Positions 25,004-34,176 are shown, numbered from the stretch's first letter. The stretch: DNA of 64,000 nucleotides from Methanomassiliicoccus sp. (GCA_033485155.1 JAWQJJ010000005.1:149077-213076); one strand, 5' to 3'. Notes: generated from the sequence alone by a model not told the origin. Translations and numbers: made by a program.

Positions 25004-25378
25004 ATGATGCCAGGTATGAGGGGTGTGAACCCTCGGCAGATGAAGCAGGCCATGAAGCGCATGGGTATCACCACCGAGGATATCAACGGCGTGGAAGAGG
25101 TCATCATCCGGACCAAGGACAAAGAATATGTCATCAAGGACGCCGCTGTGACCGTCATGGAGGTTCAGGGCCAGAAGACGTTCCAGGTCATCGGAGAGGC
25201 TTCCGTTTCGCCCAGGTCGGCCGCTCCCGCGGCGAAGAGCGGGGAGGTCCAGCTGCCCGAGGAGGATATCGAGCTGGTGATGGCGCAGACCGGAGCCGGG
25301 CGGGAGCAGGCGGTCAAGGCCCTCAAGGAGAGCGGCGGACAGCCAGCCGAGGCCATCTTGAAGATCATGTCAGCGTGA
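25004..25378 (+). CDS. nac: Archaeal nascent polypeptide-associated complex protein (alpha-NAC)
   Basis: A ribosome-bound chaperone homologue. The N-terminus MMPGMRGVNPRQMKQAMKRMG and the NAC barrel (VEEVIIRTKDKEYVIKDAAVTVMEVQGQKTFQVIGE) are typical. The C-terminal UBA domain begins LPEEDIELVMAQTGAGREQAVKAL. 124 residues is normal for archaea, in which NAC forms homodimers. A TATA-like GGTTTAACT is near 24967. hypC follows 6 bases after its stop. Confidence 0.94.
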   Translation: MMPGMRGVNPRQMKQAMKRMGITTEDINGVEEVIIRTKDKEYVIKDAAVTVMEVQGQKTFQVIGEASVSPRSAAPAAKSGEVQLPEEDIELVMAQTGAGREQAVKALKESGGQPAEAILKIMSA

Positions 25379-25384
25379 GGAACT

Positions 25385-25618
25385 ATGTGCTTAGCTGTAC
25401 CAGGTCAAGTCGTCTCCGTCGACAGCAATCAGGCTGACGTCGATTTCGGAGGCGTGGTTAGGAAAGTCAATGTGTCCCTGGTCGACGCCAGGGTGGGCGA
25501 GTGGGTCGTCGTGCACGCTGGCTTCGCCATCGAGAAGATGGATGAGGAGGAGGCACGGGAGACCCTCAAGCTCTGGTCGGAGATGCTGGACCTGGAAGAG
25601 GAGATCTCTGGGCAGTAA
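25385..25618 (+). CDS. hypC: Hydrogenase maturation chaperone HypC
   Basis: A 77-residue HypC/HupF protein starting MCLAVPGQV, where Cys2 is the essential residue that binds the Fe(CN)2CO precursor and the hydrogenase large subunit. The rest (VDFGGVVRKVNVSLV, GEWVVVHAGFAIEKMDEEEA) fits the family. It implies a [NiFe] hydrogenase elsewhere in the genome. No other hyp gene is adjacent; it is instead joined to nac with a 6-base gap. Confidence 0.95.
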   Translation: MCLAVPGQVVSVDSNQADVDFGGVVRKVNVSLVDARVGEWVVVHAGFAIEKMDEEEARETLKLWSEMLDLEEEISGQ

Positions 25619-25623
25619 TGAAA

Positions 25624-25649
25624 TAAAAAAGGAAGGGGCGGACCCCTTC
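25624..25649 (-). terminator. Terminator of the DUF1847 gene
   Basis: On the minus strand GAAGGGG-TCCG-CCCCTTC (25649 to 25632) is followed by CTTTTTT. The stem starts within the stop codon. Confidence 0.7.
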
Positions 25650-26295
25650 AATATTTCTTCAATATCTCCGAGAAGAATCCAGAGTACAGCGGCGCTATCG
25701 TATTGTTACCGGTCATGCGGTCCTTGACCGACAGCGTGGTCACGTAGGCTTTGGAATTCTTCGTGAACAGCATATCATGGCCGACGCAGAGTCCCAGCAC
25801 GATGTTCAGCTGTGTACCTGCCTGGTTCAGCAGCTCGGCCTGGTAGACAGGATTGCACACCGACTCCATCTCACTCTTAATGCAGTTCTCCTTGGGAATG
25901 TCGAACTCCACCTTCTTCATGGAAAAGTTACGGCAGATGACCGAGCATACCTCGAACCCTCGGGCCTCCAGCACCTTGGTCAGCTTGATCCCCTCGTCCC
26001 TGGCGGCCAGGCAGAATGCCACTCCGATCTTTTTCCATCCCATCTGGTCGGCGAAAGCCATGATCTCGGATATGCGCGGCCTGATGGGAGTGAGTACTCC
26101 ATTCACCGGCTGCAAGGTCCCCCGCTCGACCTTGGCCGCGGTCTGCATGATCTTCTGGGTCTCCGGTTCATGGTAGCGCTCGATAATCTCCTCTCGAGTC
26201 ACCTCGGAGACGTTGGTCGGGCAATCCTTGAATTTGCCGGGCTCGCCGGCCTTGCATCCGGCATCCCCGCACCTATCGCATCTTGGAAAATCCAT
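25648..26295 (-). CDS. DUF1847 metal-binding protein
   Basis: A 215-residue protein starting MDFPRCDRCGDAGC, a cysteine-rich N-terminus, with further cysteines in KDCPTN, CLAARDEG, CSVICRNFS, CIKSEMESVCNP and GLCVGHD. This is the DUF1847 family layout, thought to bind a metal or iron-sulfur centre; its function is unknown. A TATA-like ACTATATTAAC lies about 36 bases upstream, and GGTGAACTG precedes the ATG. It stands between hypC and the por operon but has its own promoter and terminator. Confidence 0.8.
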   Translation of the reverse strand: MDFPRCDRCGDAGCKAGEPGKFKDCPTNVSEVTREEIIERYHEPETQKIMQTAAKVERGTLQPVNGVLTPIRPRISEIMAFADQMGWKKIGVAFCLAARDEGIKLTKVLEARGFEVCSVICRNFSMKKVEFDIPKENCIKSEMESVCNPVYQAELLNQAGTQLNIVLGLCVGHDMLFTKNSKAYVTTLSVKDRMTGNNTIAPLYSGFFSEILKKY

Positions 26296-26405
26296 CAGTT
26301 CACCGTTATCGAATCTTTAGGGGAGTTAATATAGTCTGCCCCAAAATGTGCCACAAGCCTATTTTATTGAAAAAGCTTAAAAAGGAAGAATGAAGGGGTT
26401 TAGGC

Positions 26406-27347
26406 TCAGTGCTTGGATAGCCGGATGAGCTCGTCCCACTTGCGGTCCACGTTGGCCTGGATCTCCTCGACCAGCGCGGAGTGCTTGGGATCCATAAGGT
26501 GCTTGAAGCGGCCCTGGGACTTCAGCCAGTCCATGATCGGGCGCTTCTCCGCCTTGCCCTCGGCGATGCGCTTGCTCTCAGCGGTGATCCTCCACTTGCC
26601 GTTGTCGTACTCGTAGAGAGGCCACAGGCAGGTCTCCACCGCTAGTTTGGACATATCGATGGTCAGCGCCGAGTCGTACCTCCACCCGCGGGGGCAGGGT
26701 GAGATGACGTTGAGAAAGGCGGGGCCGCCTGCCTCAAAGCCCTTGGCGGCCTTCTCGATCAGGTCCTTCCAGTTGTGCGGGGACGCCTGAGCGGCGTACG
26801 GCAGTTCATGGGCGGCGACAATCTTGGTGATGTCCTTGGGGAACTCCCGCTTCCCGGGAATGCAGGTGCCCGATGGGCAGGTCGTGGTAGACGCTCCCTT
26901 CTCGGTCGCCCCGCTCCTTTGGATGCCGGTGTTCATGTACGCCTCATTGTTCATGCACACAAAGAGGAACTGGTGACCGCGCTCGATGGCCCCGGACAGC
27001 GCCTGGAAACCGATATCGTAGGTCGCACCGTCGCCGGCGAAGCAGACGAAACGCATGTCATCCTTAATCTTTCCCTTACGCTTGAGCACGCGGTACGCCG
27101 ATTCGACCCCGGAGATCGTGGCGGCGGTATTCTCGAACGCACTGTGGATCCATGGGACGTTCCATGAGGAATACGGGTAGCCAGAGGTGGAGACCTCGAA
27201 GCACCCAGTGGCGTTAGACACGACCACCGGCTTATCCGTCGCCAGGAGCACCTGCTTAGCGACAACAGGCTCCGAGCAACCGGCACACAGGCGGTGACCC
27301 TCGGTGAGCCTGACCGGCTTGGCCGTCATCTCCTTGATGGATATCAT
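26406..27347 (-). CDS. porB: Pyruvate:ferredoxin oxidoreductase, beta subunit
   Basis: The thiamine-diphosphate-binding subunit. The TPP motif is GDGATYDIGFQALSGAIERGHQ ending in MNNEAYMNTG, and cluster-binding cysteines appear in HRLCAGCSEP, NATGCFEVS and ISPCPRGWR. With PorA it interconverts pyruvate + CoA and acetyl-CoA + CO2 with ferredoxin. The start overlaps the porA stop as ATGA and it is the last gene of porGDAB. The 313-residue length is normal. A T-rich tail on the transcript side suggests termination near 26390. Confidence 0.93.
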   Translation of the reverse strand: MISIKEMTAKPVRLTEGHRLCAGCSEPVVAKQVLLATDKPVVVSNATGCFEVSTSGYPYSSWNVPWIHSAFENTAATISGVESAYRVLKRKGKIKDDMRFVCFAGDGATYDIGFQALSGAIERGHQFLFVCMNNEAYMNTGIQRSGATEKGASTTTCPSGTCIPGKREFPKDITKIVAAHELPYAAQASPHNWKDLIEKAAKGFEAGGPAFLNVISPCPRGWRYDSALTIDMSKLAVETCLWPLYEYDNGKWRITAESKRIAEGKAEKRPIMDWLKSQGRFKHLMDPKHSALVEEIQANVDRKWDELIRLSKH

Positions 27348-28504
27348 TGCTTCACCCCCAGATAATTGATGTTCTTGGCCGTCCCGGCCTCCATCTCCCT
27401 GAACACGACCTTCAGGTCCTCGACCCCCACGTCCCTGCCTCCGAGACCATAAACATAGTTCACAGTCCGAGGGTGAATGCGGTTGTCGAACTCGGCCGAG
27501 CGCACGTCGGAGAACAGCGGCCCGACAGCTCCGAAGCTTATGACCCGGTCCATGACCGCCACGGCCTTCTTACCCTCAAGGGCCTTTGCGATCTCCTGGT
27601 AGGGGAACGGACGGAACAGCCGCACCTTGATGCAGCCGACCTTGTGACCCTCCTTGCGGAGGTCATCGACCACGGCCTTCAGCGTGCCGGCGGTGGAACC
27701 CATGGCCACCGCCACGTATTCGGCGTCGTCGACCATGTACTTCTCGATAAGATCGTACTTCCGTCCGGTCAGCTTCTCGAACTCGGCGGCGACCTCCTTG
27801 AACACCGGGATGACGTTGTTCATGGCCATGGCTTGCTGGTACTTGTGCTCGTAGTAGTAGTCAGGCATGTCGAATGGCCCGTAGGAATGGGGGTTCTTCC
27901 AGTCCAGTAGGGGCAGAAGCGGCTTGTACTCCCCGACGAACTTCTTGACCTGGTCGTCCTCCACGGGGGTGAAGGACTCGATAGCATGGGTCACAATGAA
28001 CCCGTCCAGACAGTTCATCACCGGCAGGTGGACGTCGGGATGCTCGGCGATGCGGAAGGACATCAGAGAGTTATCGTAGGCCTCCTGCACGTTCTCGGCG
28101 AAGATCTGCACCCAGCCGCTGTCCCTCGAGCCCATGGCATCGGAGTGGTCACAGTGGATGTTGATCGGCCCGGAGAGCGCCCGGTTGGCCACGGTCATGA
28201 CGATCGGCAAGCGCATGGAAGCGGCGATGTAAAGCATCTCCCACATGAACGCCAGGCCGGCCGAGGCGGTCGCGGTGACCGATCTGGCACCAGCGGCGGC
28301 GGCACCGATGCAGATGCTCATGGAGCTGTGCTCCGATTCGCTGCACACGTACTCGGTGTCGACCTCGCCGTCGGCGACGTAGTCCGAGAACGCTTCCACA
28401 ATGATGGTCTGCGGCGTAATGGGGTACGACGCGCACACATCCGGGTTTATCTGCTTCCAGGACAGAGCCACTGCCTGGTCCCCGTTCGCTGCGATCCTCT
28501 TCAC
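27344..28504 (-). CDS. porA: Pyruvate:ferredoxin oxidoreductase, alpha subunit
   Basis: The 386-residue alpha chain: SYPITPQTIIVEAFSDYV near the N-terminus contacts the TPP, SESEHSSMSICIGAAAAGARSVTATASAG is the conserved core, and CIKVRLFRPFPYQEIAKAL lies in the CoA-side domain. A GTG start at 28504 is chosen because it overlaps the porD stop (GTGA) and gives VKRIAANGDQAV, the normal N-terminus; the longer frame to 28546 is porD sequence out of frame. Confidence 0.93.
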   Translation of the reverse strand: MKRIAANGDQAVALSWKQINPDVCASYPITPQTIIVEAFSDYVADGEVDTEYVCSESEHSSMSICIGAAAAGARSVTATASAGLAFMWEMLYIAASMRLPIVMTVANRALSGPINIHCDHSDAMGSRDSGWVQIFAENVQEAYDNSLMSFRIAEHPDVHLPVMNCLDGFIVTHAIESFTPVEDDQVKKFVGEYKPLLPLLDWKNPHSYGPFDMPDYYYEHKYQQAMAMNNVIPVFKEVAAEFEKLTGRKYDLIEKYMVDDAEYVAVAMGSTAGTLKAVVDDLRKEGHKVGCIKVRLFRPFPYQEIAKALEGKKAVAVMDRVISFGAVGPLFSDVRSAEFDNRIHPRTVNYVYGLGGRDVGVEDLKVVFREMEAGTAKNINYLGVKQ

Positions 28505-28764
28505 TGCTCTCCCTCCTCGACCATAACGATAGCGTTCTTGGGGCATTGGTTGGCGCAGATGCCACAGCCCTTACAATGAGATAGCTTGATTCCCTTCATC
28601 TCTCCGCCCTCGACCAGGATGGAGTTGTCCGGGCAGTACATCCAACAGAACATGCAGTTGATGCACTTCTCCTTATCCACGACCGGCCGCTTGGACCTCC
28701 AGGAGCCGGTCTTGTATTCCTTGGCAGTGCCAGGTTCCATGATGACGGTAATCTTAGCGGACAT
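28501..28764 (-). CDS. porD: Pyruvate:ferredoxin oxidoreductase, delta (ferredoxin) subunit
   Basis: An 87-residue 2[4Fe-4S] ferredoxin with two clusters, CINCMFCWMYCP (34-45) and CKGCGICANQCP (64-75). It passes electrons from the TPP centre to external ferredoxin. The ATG at 28764 shares one base with the porG stop (TGATG), and its stop overlaps the porA GTG. It is a separate gene here, as in the four-subunit archaeal enzymes. Confidence 0.94.
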   Translation of the reverse strand: MSAKITVIMEPGTAKEYKTGSWRSKRPVVDKEKCINCMFCWMYCPDNSILVEGGEMKGIKLSHCKGCGICANQCPKNAIVMVEEGEQ

Positions 28765-29315
28765 CAGTCCACCTCCTCGTAGGCACGCTCGACGCTGAGG
28801 ATGTTCTTCTCCACGACCTTCTCCGGGAGCTTTCCGCCCAGCTTGTTGCGCAGCTCCTTCTTGATGCTGTCCAGCTCCAGGACGCCTGAGACCTTGACCA
28901 GCGCGCCCAGCATGGCGGTGTTGGCCAATGGCTTCCCTATAGTCTCCAGGGCGATCTTGGTCGCGTTCACGGCATGAACGTCCAGATCGGTCGCCAAAGC
29001 CCGTCTCAGGCTCTCTTTGCCCTCGGCGTAGTTGGCCACCAGTGCGCCTTCCTTCTTCATCCCCTCGAGCACGTTGATGTTGCCGATGAGGGTAGGGTCC
29101 AGCACGACAACGTAGTCGGGGAAGTAGACCTGGCTGTGCACCTTGATGGGCTCCTCGGAAATGCGGGCGAATGCCCGGATGGGAGCTCCCATCCTTTCCG
29201 GCCCGAACTCGGGGAAGGCCTTCATGTACTTGCCCTCTTCGAGCGCGGCACCGGCCAGGATCTCGTTCGCGGTGACAACTCCTTGTCCACCCCTGCCGTG
29301 CCATCTTATCTCCAT
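28764..29315 (-). CDS. porG: Pyruvate:ferredoxin oxidoreductase, gamma subunit
   Basis: A 183-residue gamma chain starting MEIRWHGRGGQGVVTANEILA, a near-consensus PorG N-terminus, with AFARISEEPIKVHSQV and MLGALVKVSG further in. I chose the ATG at 29315 with GAGG just upstream; a TTG at 29324 in frame is possible. It opens the porGDAB operon, whose strong TATA box is at 29356-29369. In an autotroph or acetate user the operon works in the direction of pyruvate synthesis. Confidence 0.93.
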   Translation of the reverse strand: MEIRWHGRGGQGVVTANEILAGAALEEGKYMKAFPEFGPERMGAPIRAFARISEEPIKVHSQVYFPDYVVVLDPTLIGNINVLEGMKKEGALVANYAEGKESLRRALATDLDVHAVNATKIALETIGKPLANTAMLGALVKVSGVLELDSIKKELRNKLGGKLPEKVVEKNILSVERAYEEVD

Positions 29316-29355
29316 GGTCCTCAACTTAGTCCCTCGCTGGGCTCCGTGTAATCTT

Positions 29356-29369
29356 GAAAATATATAACC
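29356..29369 (-). promoter_or_regulatory. TATA box of porGDAB
   Basis: GGTTATATATTTTC on the minus strand, about 46 bases before the porG ATG. It is one of the best TATA matches in the window. Confidence 0.65.
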
Positions 29370-29679
29370 TTATCTTAAAAACGGCTATTTATTGCCCAAA
29401 TTTCTTCGATTAAGCATATAGAGGAGAGAGTTATTCGGAAACGATTGAAGGATATCGCAGCTGACTGCATACCCAGTATATGCTTACCATCCGGAGATCG
29501 CTAACGTCCAGTTCCTCGGCCTTCCCGCGGACCCAGGCGGTCCGCGGCCTGGAAGGGGCGATACGGCCAGTATATTTTAAAAAATTTCGATAGATGTCCT
29601 GCAAAAGATTAGGTTTAAGACCATTGACTTTATGTTGGCGATGCTCCATGCAATCACAGGAGTCGACCGGGGATCGTAC
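29370..29679. other. Divergent control region between porGDAB and ppsA, with a strong hairpin
   Basis: No gene is seen here. CCGCGGACC (29525-29533) pairs perfectly with GGTCCGCGG (29539-29547) around a five-base loop, and CCTTCC/GGAAGG extend it outside with a bulge. TATA-like elements for ppsA are AGTATATGC (about 29472-29480), GTATATTTTAAAA (about 29571-29583) and GGTTTAAG (about 29610). If the first is used, the hairpin lies in the ppsA leader. Confidence 0.45.
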
Positions 29680-31986
29680 ATGAGACGGATCATGAGCATC
29701 AAAGACCTTGGAGTAAATGACATTCCGATCGCAGGCGGCAAAGCCGCAAATCTGGGAGAGCTTACCTCCGCGGGGTTCAAGGTCCCGCCGGGATTCGTTC
29801 TGACGACGGAGTCGTATGATTACTATCTCACTCACAACGACCTGACCACGGTCATCGAGAAGGCCCTGGCTGGCCTGGATGTATCATCGGATGCCTCCTT
29901 GCAGGAGGCTTCCGGCAAGATCCGCAAGGCGTTCGAGGAGGGCGATATGCCCAAGGACCTCGAGACCGCCATACTGGAGGAGTACAAGAAGCTGGGCAAG
30001 GGCAAGAACCCCCTTGTAGCAGTCCGCTCCAGTGCCACCGCCGAGGACCTTCCCACCGCGTCCTTCGCCGGACAGCAGGATACCTACCTCAACGTGTCTG
30101 AGCCAGCATCCCTCCTTCTGAGCGTCAAGAAGTGCTGGGCCTCCCTGTTCACCCCCCGGGCCATCGCCTATCGGGTGTCTAAGCACTTCGAGCACGACAA
30201 GGTTAAGCTTGCCGTCGTGGTCCAGCGCATGGTCAACTCTGACATCTCCGGGATCATGTTCACCATTGACCCGAACTCCGAGCTGCCCCACATCATTATC
30301 GAGGCCGGTTACGGTCTGGGAGAGGCGTTGGTGGGCGGCAAGGTCACTCCCGATACCTATGTCGTCGACAAGTTCCACAGCAAAATCCTCAACCGCCGCA
30401 TCTCCAACCAGACCTGGAAGCTGGTCCGGGGGGAGAGCGGGGAGTGCATGCGCAAGGACGTGCCCGTGGAGCTCGCGAAGCGGCAGAAACTCACCGACGA
30501 GCAGATCCTGAAGCTTGCCGACACTGGCAACCAGATCGAAATGCACTACGGCAGGCCGATGGACATCGAGTGGGCCATGGAGGGCGACGATATGTTCATC
30601 GTCCAGGCCCGGCCAGTCACCACCCTGACCAACGGCAACGGGAACAAGGAGCCCAAGAAGGAGGAGAAACTAGAGTCCGCCCGTAACATCCTGATCAAGG
30701 GCCTGGGAGCCAGTCCCGGCAAGGCCTGCGGACCGGTGCGGATCTACACCGACGACATGAGCCTGGACGCTGTCAAGCAGGGCGATGTCCTGGTCACCCA
30801 GATGACCACTCCTGACATGGTACCGGCGATGACCCGGGCGATCGCCATCGTCACCGACGAGGGTGGAATGACCTGCCATGCTGCGATTGTGGCTCGCGAA
30901 CTCGGGATACCCTGCATTGTCGGTGCTATCGAGGCCACCAAGGTACTGAAGAATGGTATGGGCGTCACCGTCCACGGGCAGATGGGCGTAGTGTACGAGG
31001 GTCTGGAGAAGGAAGAAAAACCTGCCACCGTAGTAGCGGCCGCTGCGGCGACCGCTGTGGCCACGCCGATCACCGCTACCAAGATCATGGTCAATGTCGG
31101 CGTACCGCAGAAGGCCGAGGAGTATGCCCAGCTGCCAGTGCAGGGCGTCGGCCTGATGCGCATCGAGTTCCTCTTCACCTCATATATTCAGGAGCATCCA
31201 TGCGCGCTGATCGAGCAGGGCAGGGAAGACGAGCTTGTAGAGAAGCTGTCCCAAGGCATCGCCATGGTGGCCAAGGCCTTCTACCCCCGCCCCATCATCC
31301 TTAGGACTAGCGACTTCAAGACCAACGAGTATCACGACATGAAGGGCGGCTCAAAATACGAACCGAAGGAGCAGAACCCCATGATCGGCTGGCGCGGCTG
31401 CTCACGGTATGTATCAGACAGCTACCGGGCGGCGTTTCTCGCGGAACTCAAGGCAGTCAAGAAGGCGCGCGACGAGATGGGCCTGAAGAACGTCTGGGTC
31501 ATGCTACCGTTCGTTCGCACGGTGGATGAGGTCAAGCAGATCGAGAAGATGATGAACGGGGTGGGTCTGTACCGGGGCAACGACTTCAAGCTCTATCTCA
31601 TGGCCGAGGTACCGGTGATCGTCTTCATGGCCGAGGAATTCGCCTCCGTGTGCGACGGTTTCTCCATCGGATCGAACGACCTTACCCAGCTGACCATGGG
31701 CGCGGATCGCGACTCGGACATCCTGGGCCGGATGGGCTACTTCGACGAAAGGTATCCGGCGATCAAGCGGGCCATCGCCCACCTGATCAAGCATGCCCAT
31801 GCCAAGGGCATACCGGTCGGCATATGCGGGCAGGCGCCCTCGGTATATCCGGAGTTCTGTGAGTTCCTGGTGCGCTCGGGAATCGACTCAATCTCGTTGA
31901 ACGCGGATACCGTGGTGAAGACCATCAACTATGTCGCCGCGGCCGAGCAAAGGATGATCCTGGAGTTGATAAGGAAGCAGCTCTAA
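29680..31986 (+). CDS. ppsA: Phosphoenolpyruvate synthase
   Basis: Makes PEP from pyruvate and ATP (giving AMP and phosphate), the first gluconeogenic step after PorGDAB. Domains in order: ATP-grasp nucleotide-binding (IAGGKAANLGELTSAGFKVPPGF; AVRSSATAEDLPTASFAGQQDTYLN), a mobile phosphohistidine domain with TDEGGMTCHAAIVARELGIP, an Ala-rich linker after about residue 460, and a C-terminal PEP/pyruvate barrel (MRIEFLFTSYIQEHP, SIGSNDLTQLTMGADRDS, GICGQAPS with the catalytic Cys). The start could be 29680 (GGGG seven bases upstream) or the Met at 29692. It is divergent from porGDAB. Confidence 0.93.
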   Translation: MRRIMSIKDLGVNDIPIAGGKAANLGELTSAGFKVPPGFVLTTESYDYYLTHNDLTTVIEKALAGLDVSSDASLQEASGKIRKAFEEGDMPKDLETAILEEYKKLGKGKNPLVAVRSSATAEDLPTASFAGQQDTYLNVSEPASLLLSVKKCWASLFTPRAIAYRVSKHFEHDKVKLAVVVQRMVNSDISGIMFTIDPNSELPHIIIEAGYGLGEALVGGKVTPDTYVVDKFHSKILNRRISNQTWKLVRGESGECMRKDVPVELAKRQKLTDEQILKLADTGNQIEMHYGRPMDIEWAMEGDDMFIVQARPVTTLTNGNGNKEPKKEEKLESARNILIKGLGASPGKACGPVRIYTDDMSLDAVKQGDVLVTQMTTPDMVPAMTRAIAIVTDEGGMTCHAAIVARELGIPCIVGAIEATKVLKNGMGVTVHGQMGVVYEGLEKEEKPATVVAAAAATAVATPITATKIMVNVGVPQKAEEYAQLPVQGVGLMRIEFLFTSYIQEHPCALIEQGREDELVEKLSQGIAMVAKAFYPRPIILRTSDFKTNEYHDMKGGSKYEPKEQNPMIGWRGCSRYVSDSYRAAFLAELKAVKKARDEMGLKNVWVMLPFVRTVDEVKQIEKMMNGVGLYRGNDFKLYLMAEVPVIVFMAEEFASVCDGFSIGSNDLTQLTMGADRDSDILGRMGYFDERYPAIKRAIAHLIKHAHAKGIPVGICGQAPSVYPEFCEFLVRSGIDSISLNADTVVKTINYVAAAEQRMILELIRKQL

Positions 31987-32005
31987 ACAATACGGGCCGG
32001 CGGGC

Positions 32006-32821
32006 TCACTTTTTCTCGCTCGCCGGCTCCTCGTCCTTCAACAATCTGGAATACACTTGAACCAGGGGGTGGTGCGAGCTCTGGATGATCTTAACGTCAT
32101 CAAGAGTGTGTACACCCATCTCATCGGCCGACTTCTCCATCCCCAGTTCGATCTCGCGGTCGGGTTCCAGGACGAAGGCCTGGAACTGCCGTACCCCCAT
32201 GTCCCTGGCCGCCAGAACACGGTGGTGGCCGTCCACCAGTACGTAGTGGTTGTTCTTCTGGATAACAATAAGAGGCTCGACCAGGCCCCGCTTGATCTCG
32301 TACTGCCTTCCCCTCAGCTCGTCAGCAAAAACCTCATGCTGGGTCGGCCTGATCATCTCGATGGGGATCACCCTCCGCTTAATGGCAATGCTGACCCCGT
32401 GCTTCTTCTCTAAGAAAGTCTTCAGCATGTTGATCTTGTTGGGGGTGGCCTTCTCGATGTGCGAGCGGATGATGTCGATATTTGACAGCATACCGACAGC
32501 AAGGCCGTTATCGTCGACCACCGGGACGTTCCTCAGCCCGTAACGGAAGAGGACCCTGGAGGCGTCATCGATGTCCATGTCCGGAGAGACGGTGATGGTG
32601 CCTACCTTGATGATATCCCGGACCTTGTCCTTGGGTCGGTCGATGGCCCTCAGCAGCTCCTTGGCGGTAACGAACCCGATGATATGTCCGTTCTCGGCCA
32701 CCGGGAGACCGTGGAACTCGGTCTCGATCAATTTGCTCCGGGCCTGCTCCACCGTGTAGTCAGGAGGTATGGACACGACCTCCCGGACCATGTAATTGCT
32801 GACCTTCAGCTTCCCGTCCAT
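32006..32821 (-). CDS. CBS-pair protein with a ParB-like domain
   Basis: A 271-residue protein with two CBS motifs in the N-terminal half (VSNYMVREVVSIPPDYTVEQA, then IKVGTITVSPDMDIDDASRVL) and a ParB/sulfiredoxin-like domain after residue 150 (RVIPIEMIRPTQHEVF, KRGLVEPLIVIQKNNHYVLVDGHHRVLAARDMG). The latter resembles ParB-type nucleotide-binding domains and the CBS pair probably senses adenine nucleotides. The start at 32821 follows GGGAGCC; an in-frame start at 32839 is less likely. Known as an archaeal CBS-ParB group of unknown role. Confidence 0.82.
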   Translation of the reverse strand: MDGKLKVSNYMVREVVSIPPDYTVEQARSKLIETEFHGLPVAENGHIIGFVTAKELLRAIDRPKDKVRDIIKVGTITVSPDMDIDDASRVLFRYGLRNVPVVDDNGLAVGMLSNIDIIRSHIEKATPNKINMLKTFLEKKHGVSIAIKRRVIPIEMIRPTQHEVFADELRGRQYEIKRGLVEPLIVIQKNNHYVLVDGHHRVLAARDMGVRQFQAFVLEPDREIELGMEKSADEMGVHTLDDVKIIQSSHHPLVQVYSRLLKDEEPASEKK

Positions 32822-32949
32822 GGGCTCCCTGCCACCCACATAACCAAGGGAGACACATAAAGTTGATGCACATTTCGTGTACCCAGGGCCGGGAAGTGCG
32901 TGACGGCATCATCAAAAAAGGTACCAGCAATCAGGGCGTCTCGCAAACG

Positions 32950-32958
32950 CATATATAG
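32950..32958 (+). promoter_or_regulatory. TATA box of tRNA-Asp
   Basis: CATATATAG, centred about 31 bases before the tRNA 5' end. Confidence 0.65.
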
Positions 32959-32984
32959 GACTAACATATTTGGGTCAAAAGCAA

Positions 32985-33060
32985 GCCCTGGTAGTGTAGC
33001 GGCCTATCATGAAGCCCTGTCGAGGCTTCGACTCGGGTTCAAATCCCGACCAGGGCGCCA
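32985..33060 (+). tRNA. tRNA-Asp (GTC), CCA encoded
   Basis: Cloverleaf with acceptor GCCCTGG/CCAGGGC, anticodon stem AAGCC/GGCTT around loop CTGTCGA (anticodon GTC), T arm CGGGTTCAAATCCCG, discriminator G73 and an encoded CCA end. G73 and GTC are the Asp identity elements. Confidence 0.96.
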
Positions 33061-33081
33061 ATCGTTCTCATTCTCCTGTGT

Positions 33082-34176
33082 TCAAGCGAACCGGATCATC
33101 TTCTCCACCATCGGTAGGGCGATCTCCTCCTGCCGGGCGATGACCCTGTCAACTTCGGCCATAATCTCCGGTGAGGGTTCCTGGGTCTCTCGATCGTGGA
33201 GGGCAGCCAGCCGCTCGTCCTGGTCCGACGGCCATCCCGCCATCTCCCCGAACATGATGGTCCAGGTACGGCGGGTGGCGTCGATGTCGTAGCCCCCTCC
33301 CCCGACCACCAGGTATCGGCCATCGCACAGCTCGTGAGCGAGACCATGCATGGTGCGCGCTAGCTCAGCATATCCCAGGGTGGTGAGACCAAGGCCGACC
33401 AGGGGGTCCTTGTAGTGTCCGTCAGCGCCGAATTGGTGAATGATGAACTGCGGCTGGTAGGCCTTGAGCGCAGGGAGGGCTATGGTACGGTAGGCCTCCA
33501 TGTATGTCCGGTCGTCGGTCCCCGGAGGCAGGGGGATGTTGATGTTGTAGCCCTTCCCCTCGTCCGTTCCCCTTTCATCCATGTTCCCCGTACCAGGGAA
33601 GAAACCCCGGCTGAAGCGATGAAGGGAGATCGTCAGCACGCTCTCCCCGTAAAAGATGTCCTGTGTTCCGTCCCCATGGTGGCCGTCGATATCCACCACC
33701 GCTATGCGCTGCAATCCGAACTCCCTCTGGAGGCAGCGCACCGCTACCGCGATATCATTGAACACACAGAAACCCGATACCGCTTCGGGATGAGCGTGGT
33801 GCAGCCCGCCGGCGGGATTGAAGGCGTGCTCGAACTCACCGTTCATTATGCCCTCGACCCCCCGAACCGTGCCGCCGACCGCCGCCAACGCCCCGGTGAA
33901 CAGTCCGGGGTTTCCAGGGGTGTCCCCCCGATCCAGGAGGCTCCCTGCGATGCATCCTCGCTCGACCTCGGTCACGAAGCTGGGCGGGTGAACCCGGTTG
34001 AGCCGCTCCATGCTCACCAGGGGGGGCGTGACCTCTCTGGCCTGGCCATCCAATATGCCCAGCGAGCCGAGGGTGTCCTTGGTCAGCCGTTCCCTGATCG
34101 GCTGGAAGGGGTGCCTGGGACCGAACTGGTACAGCATGTACTCATCTGTGTAGATGAACGCGGAATCGCCGGACAT
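33082..34176 (-). CDS. Class I histone-deacetylase-family protein (AcuC-like)
   Basis: A 364-residue zinc deacylase. Catalytic parts are present: AGGLHHAHPEAVSGFCVFNDIAVAV (the His pair and Asn-Asp), AVVDIDGHHGDGTQDIFY (metal Asp/His) and the late Tyr loop VVGGGGYDI. Family members deacetylate lysines of acetyl-CoA synthetase (AcuC), small acetylated amines or histones. No histone or acs gene is adjacent, so the substrate is unknown. The length and active site look complete. Confidence 0.88.
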   Translation of the reverse strand: MSGDSAFIYTDEYMLYQFGPRHPFQPIRERLTKDTLGSLGILDGQAREVTPPLVSMERLNRVHPPSFVTEVERGCIAGSLLDRGDTPGNPGLFTGALAAVGGTVRGVEGIMNGEFEHAFNPAGGLHHAHPEAVSGFCVFNDIAVAVRCLQREFGLQRIAVVDIDGHHGDGTQDIFYGESVLTISLHRFSRGFFPGTGNMDERGTDEGKGYNINIPLPPGTDDRTYMEAYRTIALPALKAYQPQFIIHQFGADGHYKDPLVGLGLTTLGYAELARTMHGLAHELCDGRYLVVGGGGYDIDATRRTWTIMFGEMAGWPSDQDERLAALHDRETQEPSPEIMAEVDRVIARQEEIALPMVEKMIRFA

